64,000 bases of DNA from Palsa-504 sp963742795 (GTDB lineage Bacteria; Actinomycetota; Actinomycetes; Streptosporangiales; Streptosporangiaceae), in NCBI GenBank assembly GCA_963742795.1, contig CAVUNL010000003.1, forward strand, positions 496,001 to 560,000, given 5' to 3'. Below, piece by piece: positions 8,027-17,758 of the stretch; the stretch's first letter is position 1; each line of letters begins with the position of its first letter. Made by a program: the position numbers and the translations under genes. A model generated the notes under the pieces. The model saw only the letters and a program-made list of their open reading frames with translations, was not told the DNA's origin and ran no database searches.

Positions 8027-9058
8027 ATGGTGGAGGGAACCGATCGGCACGAGCATGGCCCGGCGCCCGGCGCGGATGCGCGCTGGCTGTCCGGCGCGCT
8101 CGCGCTGATCCTGGCCTTCATGGCCGGCGAGGTGGTGGCGGGCCTGGCCGCGCACTCGCTCGCGCTGATCTCCGATGCCGCGCACATGCTGACCGACGCC
8201 GCCTCCATCGCGCTGGTGGTGGTCACGGCGCGGCTGGCCGCGCGGCCGCCGGCGGGCGGGTACACCTACGGGCTCAAACGCGCCGAGATCCTGTCCGCCC
8301 AGGCCAACGGGATCACGCTGGTCCTGCTGGCGATCTGGCTCGGCTACTCGGCGATCCGGCGGCTGGTGACGCCGCCGGCGGTGAGCGGCGGGACGGTGCT
8401 CGGCGTGGCGCTGGCCGGCGTGGTGGTGAACGTCGCCGCGGCCCTGCTCATCGCCCGGGCCGGGGGCCGCGGCCAGCCGCGGAGCCTGAACCTGGCGGGC
8501 GCGTTCCAGCACGTCGTCACCGACCTGTACGCGTTCATCGCCACCGCGGTGGCCGGGCTGGTCATCCTGGCCACCGGGTTCGACCGGGCCGACGCGATCG
8601 CCACCCTGGTCGTGGTGGTGCTGATGCTGCACGCGGGGTACGGCCTGCTCAGGGACTCCGGGCGGATCTTCCTCGAGGCCGCGCCGGCGGGCCTGTCGCC
8701 CGCCGCCGTGGGCGCGGCGATGGCGGCCCGGCCGCTGGTCTGCGAGGTCCACGACCTGCATATCTGGGAGATCACCTCGGGCCTGCCCGCGGCCTCGGCG
8801 CACGTGCTGGTCGCGCCGGGCGCGGACTGCCACGCGGTGCGGGCCGACCTCGAGGCGTTCCTGGCCCGGGAGTACGGGATCACCCACGCGACCCTCCAGG
8901 TCGACCACGCGAGCCTCGGCGGCCGGCCCGGCCGCGACGGTCGCCGGGTATCCCCGAAGCCGAACCGCACTGCGACGACGCGCACGGACCCGCCTACCGT
9001 CCCGGCGACGCCTAGGGTGGGCGCGGGAAGATACCGCCTACGGCGGCCAGAACAATGA
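8027..9058 (+). CDS. Cation diffusion facilitator (CzcD/ZitB-like zinc exporter)
   Basis: A 343-residue intact protein with a short His-containing N-terminus (TDRHEHGP) and six membrane helices. The paired metal motifs are DAAHMLTDA in helix 2 and HVVTDLYAF in helix 5. A cytoplasmic ferredoxin-like domain follows (VCEVHDLHIWEIT). CDF proteins exchange Zn2+ or Co2+ for protons. The C-terminal 35 residues after DHASLGGR are basic and look like read-through of the natural end. Confidence 0.92.
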   Translation: MVEGTDRHEHGPAPGADARWLSGALALILAFMAGEVVAGLAAHSLALISDAAHMLTDAASIALVVVTARLAARPPAGGYTYGLKRAEILSAQANGITLVLLAIWLGYSAIRRLVTPPAVSGGTVLGVALAGVVVNVAAALLIARAGGRGQPRSLNLAGAFQHVVTDLYAFIATAVAGLVILATGFDRADAIATLVVVVLMLHAGYGLLRDSGRIFLEAAPAGLSPAAVGAAMAARPLVCEVHDLHIWEITSGLPAASAHVLVAPGADCHAVRADLEAFLAREYGITHATLQVDHASLGGRPGRDGRRVSPKPNRTATTRTDPPTVPATPRVGAGRYRLRRPEQ

Positions 9059-9095
9059 TGCCGAACGGACCGTGGCTCACGCCGGTCGCCCGTAC

Positions 9096-10087
9096 TCAGC
9101 CGCCGATGGCGGACATGGGACGGTCGGGCTGCAGGAAGGACGGGTCGTTGATGCCGTGGCCCGGGCAGCTTCACCGCGACGGCCCGCCGCCAGCGGTCCG
9201 CGAGCTCGGCGTCGCTCGCGCCCGCCCGCAGCGGGCCGCGCAGGTCGCTCTCGGTCCGGGCGAACAGGCAGTTCCGCACCTGGCCGTCGGCGGTCAGCCG
9301 GACCCGGTCGCAGTTCCCGCAGAACGGCCGGGTCACCGACGCGATCACCCCGACCCGGGCCGGACCGCCGTCCACCAGGAACGCCTCGGCGGGCGCCGAG
9401 CCGCGCTTATGCGGGTCGTCGGGGGTGAGGCTGAATTCGCGGCCGAGCGCGGCCAGGATCTCATCCGCGGTCACCATCTCGGCGCGCTTCCAGCCGTGCT
9501 GCGCGTCCAGCGGCATCTGCTCGATGAAGCGCAGCTCGTAGCCGTGATCGAGGCAGAACCGCAGCAGCGGCGCGGCCTCGTCGTCGTTGAGGTCGCGCAT
9601 CAGCACCGCGTTGACCTTGACCGGGATCAGGCCCGCCGCGGCCGCGGCGGCCAGCCCGTCCAGCACGTCGGGCAGCCGGTCCCGGCGGGCCAGCTTGCGG
9701 AACGTCTCCGGGCGCAGCGTGTCCAGCGACACGTTGATCCGGTCCAGCCCGGCCGCGTGCAGCGCCGCCGGCGGTGCGGGCGAGCCCGATCGCGTTGGTG
9801 GTGAGCGAGATCTCCGGGCGCGGGTCCAGCTCCGCGGTCCGCGCTACGATCCCGGTCAGGCCCCGGCGCAGCAACGGCTCGCCGCCGGTGAACCTGACCT
9901 CGCGGACGCCGAGCAGTTCCACCGCGACCCGGATCAGCCGCACCACCTCGTCGTCGGTGAGCAGCTCGGGCGAGGGCAGCCAGTCCAGTCCTTCGGGCGG
10001 CATGCAGTACGCGCACCGCAGGTTGCACCGATCGGTGAGCGACACGCGCAGATCGGTTGCGACCCGTCCGTAGGAGTCAGCCAGCAT
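9096..10087 (-). CDS. moaA: GTP 3',8-cyclase MoaA (two frameshifts)
   Basis: Radical-SAM enzyme of the first molybdopterin step. CNLRCAYC binds the SAM cluster, FTGGEPLLR is the SAM motif, and CGNCDRVRLTADGQVRNC binds the second cluster. A shift near 9765 (one extra G in GCCGGCGG) separates TNAIGLART from VSLDTLRPETF. A second near 9165 hides the tail INDPSFLQPDRPMSAIGG, which ends in the essential Gly-Gly. It supplies Moco together with the nearby DUF6457/MobA context. Confidence 0.9.
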
Positions 10088-10125
10088 CGCCCTAGCCTAC
10101 GCGCACCATCGGTCGCGGCTGATGC

Positions 10126-10551
10126 TCACCGGCGGACCATGCCGTAGGCGCGTTCGGCGCGGATGCTGACTACCAGGCGCCGGTCGCGGACCATGGCCGC
10201 CCGGTAGTCGTCCCAGTCCGGGTGCTCGCCCTGCACCGCGCGGTACAGGTCGATCAGCTCCTCGACGGCCGCGTCGTGCGGATCGCGGGCCACCGCGGAC
10301 AGTTCGGCATGCCCGTCGACCACGACGTAGGACCAGAAGTCACCGGTGGTGACGTAGAAGCTGGCCCGCGGATCGCGGCGCAGGTTGGCTGTCTTGGCCC
10401 GGTCGTCGGTGGTGGAGATCCGGATGGTCTGGGTCCCCGCGTCCCAGGCGTAGTTCACGTTGGACAGCTGCGGCCATCCGTCTTTCCTGAGGGTGACCAG
10501 CACACCCTGGCGCTGCGCGCCGATCAGCTCGGCAAACCCGTCCTCGATCAT
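10126..10551 (-). CDS. PPOX-class F420-dependent oxidoreductase family protein
   Basis: A 141-residue split-barrel protein. It begins FAELIGAQRQGVLVTLRKDG and includes LRRDPRASFYVTTGDFWSYVVVDG, the usual PPOX-F420 pattern for small actinobacterial flavin/F420-binding proteins. Family members reduce diverse substrates with F420H2; the substrate is unknown. A similar gene lies immediately upstream on the same strand (44-bp gap), giving a tandem pair. Confidence 0.82.
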   Translation of the reverse strand: MIEDGFAELIGAQRQGVLVTLRKDGWPQLSNVNYAWDAGTQTIRISTTDDRAKTANLRRDPRASFYVTTGDFWSYVVVDGHAELSAVARDPHDAAVEELIDLYRAVQGEHPDWDDYRAAMVRDRRLVVSIRAERAYGMVRR

Positions 10552-10594
10552 GCCCCGTGAACACCATCCGTCTCGTCGATGTTCCGGCTGATCC

Positions 10595-10990
10595 TCATGC
10601 GGCGTAGCCGGTGACCTTCTCGACCACCATCCGGACGACGACCCGGACCGCGCCGGGCCGGTCTTCGCCGGGATCGCGGCCGTCGTACTTCCAGGACAGC
10701 CGGGTGTCCAGCGCCCGGCCGACGTCGGGCGTCATCGACACCCGGCCGCGCAACTCGACGTAGTTCTCCGGGTCGGCGGAGTCGAGCACCGTGACACTCA
10801 CGCGCGGGTCGCGCTCCATGTTGCGGTGTTTCACGCGCCCAGCCACGGTGGAGAACAGCAAGTCGTAGCCGTCGCGGCCGACCCACAGGACGGAGGTCTG
10901 CGGGCTGCCGTCGGGATTGATCGTGGCCAGGATCGCGTAGTTCTTCCCGTCGACCAGGGCGACGGTGGCATCGCTGAGCGAAATACTCAT
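10595..10990 (-). CDS. PPOX-class F420-dependent oxidoreductase family protein (second copy)
   Basis: A 131-residue split-barrel protein: LVDGKNYAILATINPDGSPQ, WVGRDGYDLLFSTVAGRVKH, RNMERDPRVSVTVLDS. This is the common TIGR03618-like PPOX fold. It is distinct in sequence from its downstream neighbour, so it is not a recent duplicate. Likely cytosolic F420- or FMN-binding reductase; substrate unknown. Confidence 0.85.
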   Translation of the reverse strand: MSISLSDATVALVDGKNYAILATINPDGSPQTSVLWVGRDGYDLLFSTVAGRVKHRNMERDPRVSVTVLDSADPENYVELRGRVSMTPDVGRALDTRLSWKYDGRDPGEDRPGAVRVVVRMVVEKVTGYAA

Positions 10991-11050
10991 TCCGGTACGC
11001 TACAGCCGAATACTTGGGAGGGTGGACCGCAGGTGGAACGGAGAGCGCAG

Positions 11051-11461
11051 GTGACCTCGACTGATATCCCGTCGCTGCTGCGGCGTGGGGCCACGGCCGT
11101 GGCGGCCGGGCGGGTGGCGCTCGGCGTGACCGCCCTGGCCTGGCCGGCGGTCCCGGCCCGCCCGTGGGTGGGCGCGGCCGCGGATGGCGTAGCGGCCCGG
11201 GTGTTCGGGCGCGCGCTGGGCGCGCGGGATCTCGCCCTGGGGCTCGGCGCGCTGGCCGCCCTGCAGGGCCCGGCGGCCGGAGCCGGATCGGCTCGCGCCT
11301 GGGTCGCCGCGGGCGCGCTGTCGGACGCGCTGGACGTGGCGGCCAGCCTGGCGTCGTGGCACGAACTGCCGCGGGTGACCCGGTGGCTGGTCGCCGCCTC
11401 AGCCGGGGGCGCGGCCCTGGCCGGCGCAGCCGGAGCCCTAGTCGCGGATCGGGAGCTCTAG
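11051..11461 (+). CDS. Small alanine-rich membrane protein, unknown
   Basis: The GTG at 11051 was chosen because the conserved-looking sequence begins VTSTDIPSLLRRGATAV. Four hydrophobic segments are visible within 136 residues, with GRALGARDLALGLGALAAL in the middle, a pattern seen in DUF4267-like actinobacterial membrane proteins. It is divergent from the PPOX pair, and its stop overlaps the stop of the convergent DUF2332 gene (tag/cta at 11458-11461). Confidence 0.6.
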   Translation: MTSTDIPSLLRRGATAVAAGRVALGVTALAWPAVPARPWVGAAADGVAARVFGRALGARDLALGLGALAALQGPAAGAGSARAWVAAGALSDALDVAASLASWHELPRVTRWLVAASAGGAALAGAAGALVADREL

Positions 11462-12438
11462 CCGCCCAGCCAGTGCAGCCAGTGCAGCCAGTCGCCGTGG
11501 CCGTCGGTGAAGGCCAGCGCCGTGCGGCCACCACGGCCAAGCACGAACGTCCCTTCCCGGAAGGCGGTGAACGGCACGCCGGGCACGACACCGGGCGCCT
11601 CGTTGGACAACCATGCGTCGGCCAGGTCGCGGACGGTCTGGGTGAACCGCTCCCGGTCCGGCGGCGCAACATAGGCCAGCACCGCCGAGTGGTAGATGAC
11701 GAGGGTGGCCTCGGCCGGGGCCTGGGCGGCCAGCGCGGGCAGGTCGGTGAGCAGGTCACCGCGGTGGACCGGCGGCGGGTCGCGGCGGGCGGAGGCGACC
11801 GCGGCGGCGAGCCGGTCCTGGCGGTCGCTCTCCCCGGGCCATACCAGGCAGGACAGCCAGCGGACGTCGTCCTCGCGGGTGACATCGAGCGGGTTGAGGT
11901 CGAGCCCGGCCCGCCAGGTGATGTCCGGCACCCGGGTCGGCAGCGGCACCGGGCCGCGCACGGCGCAGCGCAGCGTCGGCGCGTCCGGGTCGCAGCCGGC
12001 GATCCGGTAGCCGTCGTAGTCGTAGCTGTAGCGGTCGAACAGCAGGGTCAGCCCGGCGCTGGCGCCGACCTCGATCAACGCCAGCGGGCCGGGCAGTGCG
12101 GCGAGCGCGGGCAGCAGGGTGGCGCAGCGGGCGGGCTCGTTGGTCTGGGTGCGCCGGGCCTGCATCACGTGCGATAGTTCGGTGCCGTTCTCCCGGACCA
12201 GGCTCCGCAGCGTGCCGATGGCGGGCGGGGCGTCGAGCAGGTACCTGGCCGCGGCGAACAGCAGGTTGGGCTGGCGCTTGGCCCGCGGCAGCGTGCCGAG
12301 GAACTCCAGGATCAGGTCGTCCGCGGCGACGGCCGCGGACAGTGACTCGTACGCCGGAGAGCGTCCGCGCGCCTCCCGGCCGAACACCAGGTAGTTCTCC
12401 GCGGTGCTGCGCTGCGGATCAAGACCGCCGATGGACAT
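11458..12438 (-). CDS. DUF2332 domain protein
   Basis: A 326-residue intact protein from the ATG at 12438. It has the DUF2332 hallmark LIEVGASAGLTLLFDRYSYDY and a downstream GRTALAFTDGHGDWLHW end. The GxSAGLxL region resembles a SAM-methyltransferase motif I, but catalysis has not been established for the family. A 9-bp duplication gives LHWLHWLGG at the terminus. The larger open frame extending to 13278 is an artefact. Confidence 0.85.
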   Translation of the reverse strand: MSIGGLDPQRSTAENYLVFGREARGRSPAYESLSAAVAADDLILEFLGTLPRAKRQPNLLFAAARYLLDAPPAIGTLRSLVRENGTELSHVMQARRTQTNEPARCATLLPALAALPGPLALIEVGASAGLTLLFDRYSYDYDGYRIAGCDPDAPTLRCAVRGPVPLPTRVPDITWRAGLDLNPLDVTREDDVRWLSCLVWPGESDRQDRLAAAVASARRDPPPVHRGDLLTDLPALAAQAPAEATLVIYHSAVLAYVAPPDRERFTQTVRDLADAWLSNEAPGVVPGVPFTAFREGTFVLGRGGRTALAFTDGHGDWLHWLHWLGG

Positions 12439-12504
12439 GCCACGGACGCTACTCCGGGCCCCGGGCGGTAGCGTCGTCCTGTCCCGATGATCACTGGAGG
12501 CCCC

Positions 12505-13239
12505 GTGACCGCCGTCCTCGACCATCTCGCCATCGGAACGACCGCGCTGACCGACGGCTGGGACCTGTTCGGCGGGGTCCTGGGCGGAACGTGGGTCTAC
12601 GGCGACGGCTCCCCCGGCTTCTGGTGGGGTCAGCTGAGGTACGCCGCCGGGCCGAAGATCGAGCTGCTGACCCCCACCGGCGGCCCCGACGCGGCCTTCC
12701 TGGAGCGCTTCCTGGCCGCTCACGGCGCCGGCCCGCACCACCTCAACTTCATCGTCAGCGACATCGAGGCCACGCTGGGCCGGATCCGGGCCCTCGGCAT
12801 CGAGCCCGTCGGGGTCAACCTGGATAACCCGAGCTGGAAGGAGGCGTTCCTGCACCCGCGCAGCGCCCACGGCATCGTCATCCAGGTCGCGCAACAGGAC
12901 GGTGACCCGGACCCGTCCGCGCCGCGGGACCTGCCCGAGCCCGGACCGCCGACCCGCTTCGACCTGATCGAGCACCACGTCAGCGACCTCGACGGCGCGA
13001 CGCGGCTGTTCCGCGAGGCCCTGGACGGCCAGCTCGCCTCCGGTACCGACGATGCCGCCGAGCTGACCTGGCCCGGCGGCCGCCGGCTCCGGCTGGTCCG
13101 CCAGGACGGCCTGGCCCGCGGCGGGGCGCTGCACCACGTCCGCTTCACCCGGGCCGAAGGCAGCTTCGGCGCCGGCGACCGGGAGCGCGCGGCCCTGCTG
13201 GCCAAGCGGCTCGGCGTAACGGTCGAACTGGCCCGCTAG
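12505..13239 (+). CDS. VOC/glyoxalase-superfamily protein
   Basis: A 244-residue protein with two VOC modules: VLDHLAIGT...ELLTPTGGPDAAFLERFL and FDLIEHHVSDLDGATRLFREAL. HHLNFIVSDIEATLGRIRALG is a typical beta-alpha VOC signature. GTG at 12505 is preferred over the ATG at 12487 because GGAGG lies just before it. VOC proteins use a divalent metal for varied chemistry; no specific reaction is indicated. Divergent from the DUF2332 gene. Confidence 0.78.
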   Translation: MTAVLDHLAIGTTALTDGWDLFGGVLGGTWVYGDGSPGFWWGQLRYAAGPKIELLTPTGGPDAAFLERFLAAHGAGPHHLNFIVSDIEATLGRIRALGIEPVGVNLDNPSWKEAFLHPRSAHGIVIQVAQQDGDPDPSAPRDLPEPGPPTRFDLIEHHVSDLDGATRLFREALDGQLASGTDDAAELTWPGGRRLRLVRQDGLARGGALHHVRFTRAEGSFGAGDRERAALLAKRLGVTVELAR

Positions 13240-13498
13240 CGCCCCGGCTCCTTGGTCGCATAGACGACGCAGCCGCATTTGGTCAGCGTCAGCGGCAGGT
13301 CAGCCCAAGAAGGCCAACACCCTGGCCGTGAAGCAGGCGGGATCATCTCTGCCGTTTACACCACAGGCCGGTACTTTGCGTCACCTCATGGATGCATTCA
13401 GTGGACGAGGGATTACTGCCATGACTTCGGTTAGGGTACCCAGGGCGGCCGCGTCGTCGTGGACCTGCGTGGCCCCGGGCAACGTCGATGCGGGCGGG

Positions 13499-14443
13499 CT
13501 AGTTGGGGGCGAACACCACGCCTGGCCCGCCGACTGCCACCCGGGTGCCCGCCGTGCCGGCGAGCATTGCGTCAATGTCGGACAGTGCCCCGATCACCGC
13601 AGGCTTCCCCGACGCCTTGGCGAAGTCACACGCAGCTATTACCTTGGGGAGCATCGATCCTGCCGCGAACTCCGCTTTGTACTCGCTGAGCAGGGCGTCA
13701 GGATCGGCCGCCGCGATGGACCGCTGCTCGGGGGCGCCGAACTTCACGCACACCGCCGGCGCGTCGGTGGCCATGATGAGGATGTCGGCGCTGACGTCGC
13801 TGGCAAGCAGAGCGCTGGCCCGGTCCTTGTCGATAACCGCCTCGATGCCTATCAGCTGCCGGCCCGTCCGGTAAGCGGTGGGGATTCCGCCGCCACCGGC
13901 GCAGATCACGACGCAGCCCTGCTCGAGCAGCCACTTGATGGGCCGGTGCTCAAAGATCCGTTTTGGTATCGGCGAGGGCACCACGCGGCGCATGCGATCC
14001 CCGTCGCGCTTGAATGCCCAGCCCCGCTCCGCCGCCAGCTTGTCCGCCTCGGACTTGTCATACAGCGGGCCAATCGGCTTGCTCGGGTCGGTGAAGGCCG
14101 GATCGTCGGGATCAACTTCGATCATCGTGAGCAGCGAGGCGATCGGCTTCTCGAACGGGAGCCGGTTCCCCAGTTCCTGCTCGATGAGGTAGCCGATCAT
14201 CCCCTGGGTCTCCGCGCCCAGCACGTCCAGCGGGGCCTCAGGTACCTCTTCGTAGGCCGCCTCTTCCAGCGCCAGCAGCCCGATCTGAGGGCCGTTCCCG
14301 TGCGAGATGATCAGCTCATGCTGCTCGCCGATGGGCGCCAGGCGATCACAGGCCACCCGGACGTTCTCGCGCTGGTTGCCCACCGTCATCTGCTGGCCCC
14401 GGCGCAGCAGGGCATTTCCGCCGAGGGCCACCACGACTCTCAC
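13499..14443 (-). CDS. arcC: Carbamate kinase
   Basis: A 314-residue protein of the amino-acid kinase fold from the GTG at 14443 (VRVVVALGGNALLRRGQ). Diagnostic stretches are SHGNGPQIGLLALEE, the protruding subdomain EVDPDDPAFTDPSKPIGP, ICAGGGGIPTAY, and VIDKDRASALLASDV. It makes ATP from carbamoyl phosphate, usually with arginine deiminase or a ureido-group catabolic route. No arc, allantoin or agmatine genes adjoin it, so the pathway is open. Confidence 0.93.
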   Translation of the reverse strand: MRVVVALGGNALLRRGQQMTVGNQRENVRVACDRLAPIGEQHELIISHGNGPQIGLLALEEAAYEEVPEAPLDVLGAETQGMIGYLIEQELGNRLPFEKPIASLLTMIEVDPDDPAFTDPSKPIGPLYDKSEADKLAAERGWAFKRDGDRMRRVVPSPIPKRIFEHRPIKWLLEQGCVVICAGGGGIPTAYRTGRQLIGIEAVIDKDRASALLASDVSADILIMATDAPAVCVKFGAPEQRSIAAADPDALLSEYKAEFAAGSMLPKVIAACDFAKASGKPAVIGALSDIDAMLAGTAGTRVAVGGPGVVFAPN

Positions 14444-14797
14444 GACATTCCCCACACATCGGCAATAATACAGGCCACCGGGAAGTCCGTAAAAGACTAA
14501 AGTCCCTATCGAACGAGTCATGATCTATTTCACCATCGACATGTTATTGCTCAACCGTACAATAAAGGCGACGTTTCCCTGGACGTCATCTTCGCGTTAT
14601 GTTTACGTCGGTCGTGCGACTTGGGGCAGCTGTGCGCCGTGGGCGGTCTGATCGCCTGGGTCACCATCCCGGCACGGTCGGCCCGGTAGCCCTCACCCGG
14701 CAGCGCCGGGTTACCGAAATACTCCTTGGTGCCGCGCCCCGTGGCATCTGGCCAATGGATAGCTGGACACCGGGCGAGGCTGCGGAGGAGGAGCCTG
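14444..14797. promoter_or_regulatory. Divergent 354-bp gap, relatively AT-rich, with a hairpin
   Basis: The gap separates arcC (minus) from the flippase-like gene (plus). The part next to arcC is AT-richer than its surroundings, as expected for promoters. ACCCGGC (14695-14701)/GCCGGGT (14705-14711) forms a tight hairpin with a three-base loop. GAGGAGGAG at about 14785-14793 is the ribosome-binding site of the next gene. No additional gene is seen. Confidence 0.45.
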
Positions 14798-17215
14798 ATG
14801 GCCACAGCAACCAGCGAGGGTGTTCCCGGAGCCCGCCGTCAGCTGGCGGACCGGCTGCGCGCGGCGGTGCTGGGACCGCGGGGCGGGGGCACCACCAGGC
14901 GTCGGGCATCTGATGCGTTCCGGCTGGGTCTTGCGGTTGTCGTGGTGGCGGTGTCCATCCCGGTCATGAGGGCCAACTCGGCGGTCGAGCTGAGCATTGT
15001 GCGCGCGGTGAACCCGCCGCCCGCGGCGATCAGCTGGCTCGTCACCTTGGTCTTCTGGCTCGGTTCGGCCGGGGTCAGCGTCCTGCTGGTCGTCGTCGGG
15101 CTACTGGTCCCCCGGTTGACCGCGGTCCGGCGGGCAGCGGTGGCCGCCGTGCTGACCTGGATCGTGTGCATCCTGCTCGGCGCATTGCTCGGGCCGGCGG
15201 CCGGGCGCCCGCCGGTCAGCGAGCTGGCCGGGCTGAACGCCGGCTATCCGGTCACGCAGATCGCGGTGGCGATCGCCGTGGCGGCCACCGCGCTGCCCTA
15301 TCTGAGCCGTCCGGTGCACCGGCTGGTGTGGTTTCTGGTCGCCGTGGCTGTGCTGGCCGCGGTCTGCGGCGGGGACGCGCTGCCGGTGAACGCCATCTCC
15401 AGTGTGGCACTGGGCTGGGGCGTCGCTGCGGCCCTGCACCTGGCCGTGGGATCGCCGCTGGGCCTGCCGTCGGCGGCGGAGGTCACAGAGTGGATCGCGG
15501 ACCTGCATGTCGCGGTGGCGGATGTAGCAAGGGCGCCCCGCCAGGTCTGGGGGGTGGAGCAGTTCACCGGCCGTGACCCGGCAGGCAAGGCGATCGAGCT
15601 GTCGGTCTACGGCCGTGACGCGTCCGACGCCGGGGTGCTAGCGAAACTGTGGCGGTTCTGCGTGTACCGGGATTCGGGCGCCACCCTCATCATGGATCGC
15701 CTGCAACAGGTCGAGCACGAGGCCTACCTCACCTTGATGGCTGAGCGCACCGGGGTGCTGGTGCCCGACGTGCTCGCGGCCGGCCGGTTCGGGCCCAGCA
15801 GCGATGCGGCGCTGGTCACTAGGGTGCCCGACGGCCCGGCCTTGGCCCAGGCCGACGGTGCGGCCCTCACCGACGGCACCCTGGATGAGATCCTGCTGGC
15901 CGTGCTGCGGCTGCGCGAAGCCGGCATCGCACATGGGACGCTCGGCGGCGACACCATCATCGTGTCCGGTCAGGGCGCCTGTATCCGGAACTTCCGCCGC
16001 GCGTCCGCCTCGGCTCCGGCCAGCCGCCTTGACACCGACCTGGCGGCCGCGCTGGCCGCCGTGGCGGTGCAGGCGGGCGCCGAGCGCGCGGCCGCGGCGG
16101 CCGCGCGGGTCCTCGACAGGGACACCGCCCGCGGTGCCCTGGTGCACCTGCAGCGCTCGGCGCTGGACCCGGGCACCGTGGCCGCGCTCAAGGATCACAA
16201 GGACCTGCTGCCCCGGCTGCGGGCAGCGGTGGCCAGCGGGGCAGGCATCGAGGTGCCGAAGCTCGCGGAGGTCAAGCGGGTCAGCTGGACCAACCTGGTA
16301 TTCGCCGTCGGCTCGCTGATCGGGATCTGGGCCATCATCGGAGTGCTGTCCGGCGCCGGAGACTCCCTGGAGGCCATCAAGGGCGCGAGCTGGGGATGGG
16401 TGGCGCTGACGTTCATCTTCGCTCAGCTGCCGGTGGTCGCCGAGGGCTGGGCGCTGCTCGGCGCCGCCGTCGGCCAGCTCCCGTTCGGCCGCTGCGTCGC
16501 GCTGGAGACGTCGAACATCTTCATCGCGCTGGTCGGCGGCGACGTCGCCGTCTTCGCCATCCGGGTCAGGTTCTTCCAGCGACAGGGGTATGACGCCGAG
16601 TCCGCGGTCAGCGCCGGCGCCATCGCGACCACGGCCAGCTGGACCGTCAAGGGCCTGCTGTTCCTCATCTCTATCCCGTTCGCCGCCAGTTCCTTCCACG
16701 CCCCGTCGAGTTCCGGCGGCCACTCGACCGCGGTCTGGATCATCCTCCTGGTCATCCTCGCCACCGGGGTCGCCGCCGCGCTGATCGCCCTGGTGCCGCG
16801 ACTGCGCCGACTGGCCAGCAGGCAGATCCGCCCGCACCTGCTGAACATCTGGGCCAACGTCAAGACCATCGCCACCGAGCCGCGCAAGATCGTCTACGTG
16901 CTGGCCGGCTCCACCCTGGCCCAGCTCCTGGTCATCCTGGCTCTCGGCACGTCGCTGCACGCGGTCGGACAGCACACCAGCTTCGCGACGCTGGTCGCCG
17001 TCAACACGCTGGCCGCCCTCATCGGCAGCGCCGTGCCCGTACCCGGCGGCGCCGGCGTCGTGGAGGCCGGCCTGATCGCCGGGCTCACGGCCGCGGGCAT
17101 CCCGCAGGATCAGGCCGTCGCGGCCGTGCTCATCCAGCGGTTCTTCGCCGCCTACCTGCCCCCGGTATGGGGATACGCGACCCTGGCCTGGATGCGCCGC
17201 CGCGAATACGTATGA
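14798..17215 (+). CDS. Flippase-like (LPG synthase TM-domain) protein with kinase-like middle domain
   Basis: An 805-residue protein; the ATG at 14798 follows GAGGAGGAG. The first 200 residues hold about six membrane helices, residues 230-500 resemble an ABC1/aminoglycoside-kinase-like cytosolic domain (IMDRLQQVEHEAYLTLMAER), and the rest is the UPF0104/AglD2 flippase-like membrane domain ending in AVPVPGGAGVVEAGLIAGL. The kinase-like part lacks an obvious HxD catalytic loop, so it is probably a pseudokinase. Such three-part proteins are usual in actinobacteria; a lipid-flipping role is inferred from the family. Confidence 0.85.
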   Translation: MATATSEGVPGARRQLADRLRAAVLGPRGGGTTRRRASDAFRLGLAVVVVAVSIPVMRANSAVELSIVRAVNPPPAAISWLVTLVFWLGSAGVSVLLVVVGLLVPRLTAVRRAAVAAVLTWIVCILLGALLGPAAGRPPVSELAGLNAGYPVTQIAVAIAVAATALPYLSRPVHRLVWFLVAVAVLAAVCGGDALPVNAISSVALGWGVAAALHLAVGSPLGLPSAAEVTEWIADLHVAVADVARAPRQVWGVEQFTGRDPAGKAIELSVYGRDASDAGVLAKLWRFCVYRDSGATLIMDRLQQVEHEAYLTLMAERTGVLVPDVLAAGRFGPSSDAALVTRVPDGPALAQADGAALTDGTLDEILLAVLRLREAGIAHGTLGGDTIIVSGQGACIRNFRRASASAPASRLDTDLAAALAAVAVQAGAERAAAAAARVLDRDTARGALVHLQRSALDPGTVAALKDHKDLLPRLRAAVASGAGIEVPKLAEVKRVSWTNLVFAVGSLIGIWAIIGVLSGAGDSLEAIKGASWGWVALTFIFAQLPVVAEGWALLGAAVGQLPFGRCVALETSNIFIALVGGDVAVFAIRVRFFQRQGYDAESAVSAGAIATTASWTVKGLLFLISIPFAASSFHAPSSSGGHSTAVWIILLVILATGVAAALIALVPRLRRLASRQIRPHLLNIWANVKTIATEPRKIVYVLAGSTLAQLLVILALGTSLHAVGQHTSFATLVAVNTLAALIGSAVPVPGGAGVVEAGLIAGLTAAGIPQDQAVAAVLIQRFFAAYLPPVWGYATLAWMRRREYV

Positions 17216-17309
17216 GCATGCTCCGCCTGCCGGGGGCCCAGCGACGCGGCCGGGCCGCCTATTCCGGGGAATGATGACCTGCCCGGCCGGTGCCGGGCAG
17301 GCTGGACCC

Positions 17310-17414
17310 ATGAGCGACTGCTTGAGCGGCCTGGTGAACCGGATCATCGCCTGGGCGGACCGCCTGCAGCGCGAGCATAGTGTGCTGGGGTTCCCCTACG
17401 CGGTGGCCGTCTTC
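17310..17414 (+). pseudogene. Truncated YihY/BrkB family membrane-protein start
   Basis: The ATG at 17310 gives MSDCLSGLVNRIIAWADRLQ followed by REHSVLGFPYAV. This matches the N-terminus of YihY/UPF0761 proteins (DRxQRxHxxLGFPxAV), normally about 300 residues with six helices. Homology stops at about 17414 and the frame runs into a tRNA fragment. It is a 5' remnant cut by rearrangement. Confidence 0.55.
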
Positions 17415-17456
17415 GTAGTGAGCACAGTCGATGATCATCTGGGGTTCCTTGGTGAG

Positions 17457-17503
17457 TGGGGCGGGTGGGCCTCGAACCCACGACTGGCGGATTATGAGTC
17501 CGG
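17457..17503 (-). pseudogene. 3' half of a tRNA with CAT anticodon
   Basis: Read on the minus strand: anticodon arm with loop CTCATAA, variable loop, a perfect T-arm (GTGGG TTCGAGG CCCAC), a 7-nt acceptor strand CCGCCCC and discriminator A at 17457. The matching 5' acceptor strand GGGGCGG and the D-arm are absent upstream. A half-tRNA from the anticodon arm to the 3' end is the usual footprint of integrase attachment. Confidence 0.6.
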
Positions 17504-17758
17504 CTTCGAGTTTCCCTGTAGGTCTATGACCGTCTATTTGTGCAGGTCACGCGCTTTCATAGATGGCTGTAGATTCCCCCGAACGCTCATGGACTGCAAC
17601 TGAAGTTGCAACTCGCGCATACAGGGCAGGCGGTTGGCTGTTTGACGCTCATCAGCATTGTTACGGTCCAAGCCTCAGACCGGTCTGCGCCCTGGCCCGT
17701 TGTGCCCGTTCCGGGCGCAGCCACGCCGGCCGCCGGATTCCGGCGTTCGCGCAAGTAG
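17504..17758. other. Non-coding stretch between the tRNA half and selC
   Basis: No credible gene. It contains a perfect 16-bp palindrome, TGCAACT-GA-AGTTGCA, at 17595-17610. Composition is lower in GC than the flanks. It fits the arm of an integrated element or its scar, but no integrase is present. Confidence 0.4.

Noticed and set aside
15638..17347. 569-codon open frame antisense to the flippase-like gene
   Set aside because: Low-complexity shadow with no domain; the sense frame has clear membrane helices and a ribosome-binding site.
17271..17603. 110-residue hypothetical protein
   Set aside because: Only its first part resembles YihY; the rest is translation through a tRNA fragment and non-coding DNA.
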